Source: JAWKTM01 sp041399085 (GTDB lineage: Bacteria; Planctomycetota; Planctomycetia; Pirellulales; Pirellulaceae). From it: 64,000 nt of DNA. The stretch spans positions 109,200 to 173,199 of the forward strand of contig JAWKTM010000010.1 of the NCBI GenBank assembly GCA_041399085.1, read 5' to 3'. Shown piece after piece: positions 58,364-64,000 of this stretch. Positions within the stretch are counted from its first letter, which is position 1. Every line of letters begins with the position of its first letter. The position numbers and the translations under genes are program-made. The notes under the pieces were generated by a model. The model had not been told where the DNA came from. It was given only the letters and a program-made list of their open reading frames with translations, and ran no database searches.

Positions 58364-58783
58364 ATGTCTCGCCGCAGTCGAGCGCGTGAAATCGCCCTGC
58401 AAGTCTTGTACGAGGACGATCTGAACCCTGGCCGCAATCCGGCCGTGGCGGATCAGTTCATCGAACGACGATTGAATCACGACGCCGAATTAATCCGCTT
58501 CGCCAAATCGTTGGTATCGGGCGTGCGACGAAATCGGCCCGAGCTGGATGCGCTGCTGGCCGAGCGGGCCTCGAACTGGACGCTGGAGCGGATGGCGGTG
58601 ACGGATCGAAACGTGCTGCGACTGGGCGCGTTCGAAATCTTGTACAGCGAAACGCCGAACCGCGTGGCCATTAACGAGGCCGTCGAACTGGCCAAACGAT
58701 ACGGGGCGAAGCAGTCGGCTCAGTTCGTCAATGGCGTGCTGGACCGGTTTCTGAAAGAGCAACAGCAACGCGACTCGAAGTGA
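58364..58783 (+). CDS. nusB: Transcription antitermination protein NusB
   Basis: 139 residues, all-helical. RRSRAREIALQVLYEDDLNP at the start (the RNA-binding arginine-rich helix) is followed by NWTLERMAVTDRNVLRLGAFEILYSETPNRVAINEAVELAKRYGAKQSAQFVNGVLDRF, the NusB signature. It works with NusE and boxA RNA in antitermination of rRNA operons. A TTG start two codons upstream is possible. Downstream genes begin 16 nt after the stop. Confidence 0.94.
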   Translation: MSRRSRAREIALQVLYEDDLNPGRNPAVADQFIERRLNHDAELIRFAKSLVSGVRRNRPELDALLAERASNWTLERMAVTDRNVLRLGAFEILYSETPNRVAINEAVELAKRYGAKQSAQFVNGVLDRFLKEQQQRDSK

Positions 58784-58799
58784 ACGAAAGGAGTGCGTC

Positions 58800-59375
58800 G
58801 TGACCGGTTTTGATCCGCGGCGTTACGGCGACGCTTGTGCCGATTTGATCGAAACACGGCCCGCGATGCAATTGGGGCCGGGACGACCGAATGAATCGGC
58901 GCGGAGCAAGCTGGAGGCGTTGGATTTCGCGGCGATCTTCGGCGGCGTCACGGTTCGCGATCGGCGGATGGCGAACTGTTGCTTAGCGGGATTGTGGCTG
59001 CTGCACGATTTCCTGGACACCTCGCACACGATCAGCCAGTCGATCGAAACAACCAGCGGCAGCTTTTGGCACGGCATCATGCACCGCCGCGAGCCGGACT
59101 ATGGGAACGCCAAGTACTGGTTTCGCCGCGTTGGCAAGCATCCGATTTTCGCCGATCTGGCGAAGGCCGCCGAGCAAGAGATGGCTCAAGCCAAGCCGAA
59201 CACGCTCGCCGCGGCGGTGGTCGAAGCCGGCGATTGGGACTCGTTCGCGTTCGTCGACGCTTGCCAAACGGCCAGCCGGGGTTCCGCGGAACAACGCGAA
59301 TTGTGCGAGCGAATCGCCTGGGCCGAATGGCGATTGTTGTTCGATTATTGTTATCAACAGGCGATCGCGTCGTAG
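58800..59375 (+). CDS. Hypothetical cytoplasmic protein
   Basis: 191 residues from GTG 58800 with AAAGGAG 7 nt upstream. No signal peptide or membrane segment. Conserved-looking stretches are RRMANCCLAGLWLLHDFLDTSHTISQSIETTSGSFWHGIMHRREPDYGNAKYWFRRVGKHPIF and CERIAWAEWRLLFDYCYQQA. The WHGIMHRREPDYGNAKYWFRRVG phrase, with His/Arg/Tyr clusters, suggests a ligand or metal site; I recall similar proteins in planctomycetes but no assigned role. Probably in an operon with nusB. Confidence 0.75.
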   Translation: MTGFDPRRYGDACADLIETRPAMQLGPGRPNESARSKLEALDFAAIFGGVTVRDRRMANCCLAGLWLLHDFLDTSHTISQSIETTSGSFWHGIMHRREPDYGNAKYWFRRVGKHPIFADLAKAAEQEMAQAKPNTLAAAVVEAGDWDSFAFVDACQTASRGSAEQRELCERIAWAEWRLLFDYCYQQAIAS

Positions 59376-59406
59376 CGATAACAAGAGTGGTCGTGGGAAT
59401 CATTTG

Positions 59407-59931
59407 ATGAGCTTCATGTTTCAATGTCCGAACGGCCACGTGCTGGAAGGCGATCCGGCGCACACGGGACAACAATGCCAATGCCCGACTTGCGGCATCC
59501 TGTTCATCATTCCGCCGCCGCCCGCGCCAAGCCCCTCGGCCGCAAGCGGTTGGACGCCGCAGTTCGGCCCGCGTGAAAACGCCCCCGCGCCGTTCCAAGT
59601 CGGCGGCCATCCTGGCGCCGAAGCCCCGTCGTTCACCAGTCCCGCGCCGGCCGAACCGGAACCGGAAAAGCTGTACCACATTCCTTGCCCGAATGGACAC
59701 GAGCTGGAAACCCCGGCCGACATGCTGGGCCAAGACGTGCTCTGCCCGCACTGCAACGTCCAGTTCCGTCTGCGTGAAAAGGACAGCGTCGAGTACAAAC
59801 GCCAACGTCGCGAGGAATCGATCCGCCGCGAACGCAAGCTGGGCAACGTCTGGCTGAATTGGGCCATCACGATCGCCGTCGTCGTGGTGCTGGGCCTGCT
59901 GATCCTGATCCTCTCCGGCACCCGCGATTAA
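59407..59931 (+). CDS. Zinc-ribbon protein with C-terminal membrane anchor
   Basis: 174 residues. Two similar zinc-finger-like motifs (CPNGHVLEGDPAHTGQQCQCPTCG, residues 6-29; CPNGHELETPADMLGQDVLCPHC, near residues 98-120) flank a Pro/Ala-rich linker. A charged stretch RRERKLGNVWL leads to one C-terminal membrane helix (WAITIAVVVVLGLLILILSG). The ribbon is the same kind as the N-terminus of the MoxR protein at 31847. Such tail-anchored ribbon proteins are common in planctomycetes; function unknown. Confidence 0.8.
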   Translation: MSFMFQCPNGHVLEGDPAHTGQQCQCPTCGILFIIPPPPAPSPSAASGWTPQFGPRENAPAPFQVGGHPGAEAPSFTSPAPAEPEPEKLYHIPCPNGHELETPADMLGQDVLCPHCNVQFRLREKDSVEYKRQRREESIRRERKLGNVWLNWAITIAVVVVLGLLILILSGTRD

Positions 59932-60087
59932 CCCCGCCGCCCAAAATCGCGGCACGGCTGCCGAAACCGATCGTCGCTCGAACGTCCGGTTCAGGCTCCG
60001 CTATACTCCCGGTTCGCGATTGAGAAGCTGCACAGTGTCGAAACGCGGCGCGCTTCTCATCCAACCTTTGACAGCGGAGCGCAAAAC

Positions 60088-60225
60088 ATGGGAATGCCTG
60101 GTCCATTCGAACTGTTGATATTGGCCGCCATCGCATTGATCTTGATAGGAGTTCCCGTAGCGGTGATTGTCGCCGTCGTCTTGCTCATCAAGCGAAACAA
60201 CCGAGATTCGGATTCGCGCGAATGA
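60088..60225 (+). CDS. Small membrane peptide of 45 residues
   Basis: ATG 60088 with CGGAG 8 nt upstream. The start MGMPGPFELLI is followed by one long hydrophobic segment (roughly residues 8-35) and a charged tail KRNNRDSDSRE. The start resembles the short MGxPGxxELL(I) leader of TatA-like peptides, but the amphipathic helix of TatA is missing. It stands alone, so it may be a regulator or structural membrane peptide. Confidence 0.6.
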   Translation: MGMPGPFELLILAAIALILIGVPVAVIVAVVLLIKRNNRDSDSRE

Positions 60226-60499
60226 TTATCGTCGGCCTCTGCTCACCAAGCGACAAACAACGTTGCGCGCGTCGTAGATGGGCAAGAATGGATGATTGCT
60301 CCCATCGAATTGCCGAGCCCAGAGCGATTAGGGCCTTGGCGGCGGGTTGCGGCGTGTGCCGAGCGGCTCTGAGCGCGGGCCACGTGTCTGTGAGAGAGTG
60401 GCCGTCTGCCGATCAGTCATCGTGACGCACTGGTGAAACCAGCGGCTTCGAGCGTCAGATTGGCCGTTCCGCTGTCGTGGCGGTTGCTCCCGCTCGGGG

Positions 60500-60890
60500 A
60501 ATCGGTCTTTCCGCTCTCGAAAAGGCCATTACGACGCCTGGAATGGCCCCTGCGACGCTCCGAATGGCCACTGCGACGCTCCGAATGGGCACTGCGACGC
60601 TCGGAACGGTCAATGCGACGGTCGGAATGGGCACTGCGGAACCCGCATCGACCGTTTTACCCTCCGCAATGGCCTTTCGACCTTCCGCAACGGCCATTTG
60701 CCGCGTCGCAGCAGCCATTCGACCCGTCGCAACGGCCATTTGACCCGTCGCAACGGCTATTTGACCCGTCGCAACGGCCATTTGACCCGTCGCAACGGCC
60801 ATTTGACTCGTCGCAAACGGCCATTCGACGCTTCGCAATGGCCGTTTGAGGCTTCGCAGCGGCCGTTTGAGGCGTTTAGCATGCTGGTTG
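60500..60890. repeat. Tandem array, 21-bp period, related to the 42-bp array at 4111
   Basis: Units such as GACCCGTCGCAACGGCCATTT repeat every 21 bp (60721, 60742, 60763, 60784, 60805), with more diverged units (TGCGACGCTCCGAATGGCCAC type) from 60545 onwards. The core CATTTgACCCGTCGCAAC matches the reverse complement of the 42-bp array units (CATTTcACCCGTCGCAAC). In one frame the array reads as PFDPSQR heptads, but there is no ribosome site or stable start, so it is treated as non-coding DNA. Confidence 0.8.
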
Positions 60891-61006
60891 GGCGTCGCAG
60901 TGGCTGTCGGACGCTTCGCAGCGGTCATTTCGTCAGCCGCAGACGCCGTTTTGTGGGCCGGGATGAACGGTTGACTTGCCGCGAGCGGTTTTCGCAGAGC
61001 CGCAGT

Positions 61007-61121
61007 AGGGCGACCGGCATATGAGAATACACCGAAATACGAGCACGACGCGCCAGCGAGTGTGTCGGCGAATCTGGCTTGCTATGCCGGGTGCTGGCAT
61101 TTTTTAATCTGCCGGTCGTCG
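61007..61121. mobile_element. MITE-like palindromic element, copy B
   Basis: About 115 bp from AGGGCGACCGGCAT to ATCTGCCGGTCGTC. It aligns along its length with the reverse complement of 48947-49059, sharing TACGAGCACGACGCGCC, AGCGAGTGTGTCGGCG and the ends. The palindrome is less perfect (GCTTGCTATGCCGGGTGCTGG arm). Confidence 0.75.
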
Positions 61122-61186
61122 AGGCGTTCGACTTGAAGCGGCGGCGGTCCGGGCTGGCGGCGAGGGAAAGGCGGATTGTCGCCACG

Positions 61187-61244
61187 AGGGCGGGAAGAGC
61201 ACGAAGGGAAGAGGACGAAGGGAAGAGGACGAAGGGAAGAGGAT
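61187..61244. repeat. Short tandem repeat ACGAAGGGAAGAGG
   Basis: Three near-identical 14-bp units (ACGAAGGGAAGAGG), preceded by a diverged one. It is followed by an AT-rich stretch of GATT-type short words. Purine-rich on one strand. Confidence 0.7.
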
Positions 61245-61373
61245 AGATGATTGGCGATTGATGATTGTTGATTTTTGATTGCTTACGATTGTTTCTGTGG
61301 TCTTTGGTGCCTTTGTGGCTAAGCAGAGATTTCCGGCACGCGCGGTGCGGCTGGGGGCTTGGGTGGGCGAACG

Positions 61374-62822
61374 TTAGGCCAGCAGGTCGCTTTACGACGT
61401 GGCCGTGGATGTCGGTCAGTCGATAGTCGCGACCGGCGTGGTGGAAGGTCAGCCGTTCGTGGTCGAAACCGAGCAGGTGCATCAGAGTGGCTTGGATGTC
61501 GTGAACGTGAACCGGGTTTTCGGCGACGTGGAAACCGAGGTCGTCGGTCGCTCCGTGGGTTACGCCTCGCTTTTACGCCGCCGCCGGTCATCCACATCGT
61601 GAAGGCTTGCGGATGGTGATCGCGGCCGAGCGAACGGCTCCAGTGCCGCGTTCGACTCGACCATCGGCGTGCGACCGAATTCGCCGTTCCAGACGACCAG
61701 CGTTTCGTCGAGCATGCCACGCTGTTTCAGATCGGCGACCAACGCCGCACTGGCTTGATCCGTGGCCGCCGTGTTCCGCTTCACATTGCCGGCCACGTCG
61801 CTGTGAGCGTCCCAGCCTTCGTGGTAAATGTTCACGAACCGCACGCCGCGCTCGATCATGCGGCGAGCCAACAAGCAGGCACGGGCGAACGAAGGTTTGG
61901 CCGGGTCGCAACCGTACAAATCCAGCGTCGCTTGGCTTTCGTTCGACAAATCCATGAGCTCGGGAGCCGAGGTTTGTAGCCGGAAAGCCATCTCATACGA
62001 GGCGATCCGCGTCGCGATTTCGGGGTCGCCGACTTCATCTAGCCGCTGCCGATTCAGTTGCCCGATCACGTCCAGCGATTCGCGCTGAAGCTGCTGGTCG
62101 ACGCCCGGCGGGCTGGACACATTCAGAATCGGATCGCCCTGATTGCGAAACCGCACGCCGGTATAAACCGTCGGCATGAAGCCGCTGGACCACAACGCCG
62201 CTCCGCCACTAATGCCGCTGCCGGTCGACATCACGACAAACGCCGGCAAGTCCCGCGTCTCGCATCCCAAGCCGTACAGCACCCACGATCCGAAGCTCGG
62301 CCGTCCCGGCTGCGAAAACCCGGTGTTAAAAAAGATCTGCGCCGGTGCGTGATTGAACTGATCGGTGTGAGTCGAGCGAATCAGGCAGATGTCGTCGACC
62401 ACCTTGGCCAAGTGCGGCAGCATCTCGGACAGCTCCGCGCCGCTTTGGCCATGTTTGGCGAACTTGTAACGCGGCCCCAGCACGGCGGCGTCGGGGCGAA
62501 TGAACGCATATCGCTGGCCCCCGATGACCGACGGCGGCAGCGGTTTGCCTTCCAGCTTCGAGAGCTCGGGCTTGTAGTCGAACAGCTCCAGTTGGCTGGG
62601 CGCACCCGCCATGAATAGATGAATCACCTGTTTGGCTTTGGCCGGAAAATGAGCCGGCCGCGTTGCCAACGGATCGGCGGCCTCTGGAGCGGCGGCCTCT
62701 GGAGCGGCGTGCGCCGTCGAATGCAAGCGTTCGGTTAGCAACCCCGCCAAGGCGATCTTGCCAAGCCCCACGCCGCAATCCTTCAGAAAATGCCGGCGTG
62801 CAATGCGGTCGGGATCAAACAT
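61374..62822 (-). CDS. DUF1501 family protein with Tat signal (frameshifted C-terminus)
   Basis: Second DUF1501 member. It starts at ATG 62822 with AGGAG 8 nt upstream, and MFDPDRIARRHFLKDCGVG is a Tat-type signal. FMAGAPSQLELFDYKPEL, RSTHTDQFNHAPAQI, VVWNGEFGRTPM and LGFDHERLTFHHAGRDYRLTDIHGHVV are the family's motifs. The frame is clean to about 61640, then GRDHHPQAFTMWMTGGGVK and the final DIHGHVVKDLLA appear in other frames. The stop at TAA 61374 restores the usual length of about 480 residues. Three indels are inferred. It lacks an adjacent DUF1549 partner. Confidence 0.83.
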
Positions 62823-62906
62823 CAAACAGCTCCTGGAAAGTATCGACGCGACGCTTCGTCGATTATGCACAGAGGTCGCGCCGGTCGACAAGCGACGGGG
62901 CGGTCC

Positions 62907-64000
62907 CTATTTGTCGAGGTGGCTGAAGTCCGGGCCCGACTTCACGTCGAGATCCAGGTCGTTCAACGAACCGCCGTCGTTCGGTTGTCGACGCTCCGTC
63001 ATTCGCTTTTCCATCGCGTCGTCGCGGCGGCCCATTCGCCAGACCGCGATCCACACGATCGACAACACGATGAGAAACCCGCCGCCAGCCGCGAGCCCAA
63101 TCCACGGATTCGATTCGGCGGGCGAAGCAATGGCCGGTGAGAACGCGACGAACATCGGGCTGGGCTGCATCAACCGTTCGTCGAACTGGGTTGTATAGCG
63201 GCTGCGATAAACCCACAGCTTGTAGAAGAATCCCTCGAACTGAATCGGCTCGTTCAACGTCGCGTCGGGGCCGGACTGCTCGGCCTTCAATCGAGCGGCC
63301 TCCAGTTCCGGCGGCAACTCGAGCACACACAGCGTCATCGGGAAGGCATCCGCATAGGTCGGCGCTTCCTCGCCGGGCTTCGGCGTCTTGAACTGAATTA
63401 CCGTCTTGCCCACGGGAGCGAGCGAATCGATTTGCCAGTAGTGGTCGATCTTGAAACGTTCGCGGATGTCGGCCGATTCGACGACGATCTTCGTGATCCG
63501 CCGGGCTCGCCCATGCACGCTCATCCACTGCCCCTGAAATTGTTGCGGGTGTTCTAGCACCTGAACCAGCGGCATCGGCTGGGCCGCGATGTCGCTCGCG
63601 CCCGTGGCGATCGAACGAGCGGCGGCCAACATCTGATAGAACGATTCATAGTCGGCTCCGTCCAGCGGTTTGCGATTCCGCTCGCGCACGGTCTCCATCA
63701 AACCAACGTCGACGCCGTGCTCGGCCAGCAGCACTTCGGTCGGCCCGATCTTCATGGCGTCGCTGGCTTGCTCCGGCAGCCACGCGATCCGATTGGCGGC
63801 AAAGTGAAACGCCGGTCCTTCGCCGTCGCGTCCGACTTGCAGAAACAAAGCTTCCGCAACCGCGTGCTGATTCAACTCGCCCGCCGCCGCGAGCCAAGCG
63901 TCCGGCACCTTCAGCGCGTGTACGATCACCGGCCCGGGCGACTCGGGAAGCAACATCGTCACCAGATACTGCTTGTCGAACTCGAACAGCTCGGCCATCT
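62907..64000 (-). CDS. Hypothetical protein with C-terminal membrane segment, 5' end outside the window
   Basis: The frame runs off the right edge, so the protein is longer. Seen here are about 363 residues. A C-terminal membrane helix (LAAGGGFLIVLSIVWIAVW) is followed by a short charged tail. The outer domain contains VIQFKTPKPGEEAPTYADAFPMTLCVLELPPELEAARLKAEQ and an earlier part with a hydrophobic start MLLPESPGPVIVHALKV. Patterns suggest an OB-like domain (VQVLEHPQQFQGQWMSVHGRARRITKIVV). Family not recognised; exported, membrane-anchored. Confidence 0.7.
   Translation of the reverse strand, partial: MAELFEFDKQYLVTMLLPESPGPVIVHALKVPDAWLAAAGELNQHAVAEALFLQVGRDGEGPAFHFAANRIAWLPEQASDAMKIGPTEVLLAEHGVDVGLMETVRERNRKPLDGADYESFYQMLAAARSIATGASDIAAQPMPLVQVLEHPQQFQGQWMSVHGRARRITKIVVESADIRERFKIDHYWQIDSLAPVGKTVIQFKTPKPGEEAPTYADAFPMTLCVLELPPELEAARLKAEQSGPDATLNEPIQFEGFFYKLWVYRSRYTTQFDERLMQPSPMFVAFSPAIASPAESNPWIGLAAGGGFLIVLSIVWIAVWRMGRRDDAMEKRMTERRQPNDGGSLNDLDLDVKSGPDFSHLDK

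Noticed and set aside
60433..60849. Open frame through the 21-bp array coding a PFDPSQR-heptad protein
   Set aside because: Any frame stays open because the period is a multiple of three; no ribosome site, and the reverse strand is equally open. Treated as repeat DNA.

Overview
The window reads as chromosome of a GC-rich planctomycete, most likely of the Pirellulales/Pirellulaceae type. The signs are two sulfatases with the C-x-P-S-R maturation motif, two Tat-exported DUF1501 proteins, a DUF1559 pseudopilin-like protein, a cysteine-rich YTV-repeat wall protein, and two secreted proteins with an N-terminal LEPLEDRRLL-type motif plus dockerin-like calcium loops. Gfo/Idh/MocA and sugar-isomerase genes and many short palindromic intergenic repeats fit the same picture. 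No tRNA, rRNA, CRISPR array, prophage or transposase gene was recognised.

Layout. 1-4.8 kb: end of an exported protein, a secreted metalloprotease with dockerin repeats, then about 1.2 kb of repeats including a 42-bp tandem array. 4.8-12.8 kb: pgk, a large MscS-type channel, a DUF1501 protein and ahcY, closed by a strong terminator. 12.8-16.5 kb (minus): pyrB, a dihydroorotase-like gene that lacks the catalytic residues, and a sulfatase. 16.7-19.0 kb: sugar isomerase and oxidoreductase. 19.2-24.5 kb (minus): a ceramidase/esterase chimera, an unknown membrane-anchored protein, aroC and an SMP-30-type protein. 24.7-28.9 kb: a 1176-residue SbcC/Rad50-like coiled-coil protein with a CxxC hook and two C-terminal helix-hairpin-helix-like modules, then a small unknown gene. 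28.9-33.3 kb (minus): YTV wall protein and a coupled MoxR-DUF58 pair. 33.6-40.7 kb: lipoproteins, a second sulfatase, a 2-hydroxyacid dehydrogenase, DUF1559 and dockerin proteins. 40.7-42.7 kb: yjbQ, a small unknown and rlmN. 42.7-54.4 kb: mscL, an HTTM membrane pair, exported unknowns, a BON-domain protein convergent with a lipoprotein, a large secretin and a HEAT-repeat protein. 54.5-60.2 kb: methyltransferase, orphan antitoxin, esterase, phosphoesterase, ribH, nusB and small proteins. 60.2-64 kb: a 21-bp tandem array related to the first array, a palindromic mobile-like element, a second DUF1501 protein and the end of a membrane protein.

Sequence quality matters here. At least a dozen genes, several of them core (pgk, ahcY, rlmN), are broken by one to five single-base frame changes although the downstream reading is well conserved. 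This looks like uncorrected indels in the assembly rather than gene decay, so gene boundaries in those entries were built across frames and are less certain.

The observations I rate highest are the catalytically dead dihydroorotase partner of pyrB, the Rad50-like hook protein, the two related tandem arrays 56 kb apart, a 113-115-bp palindromic element present twice, and the in-frame ceramidase/sialate-esterase chimera.
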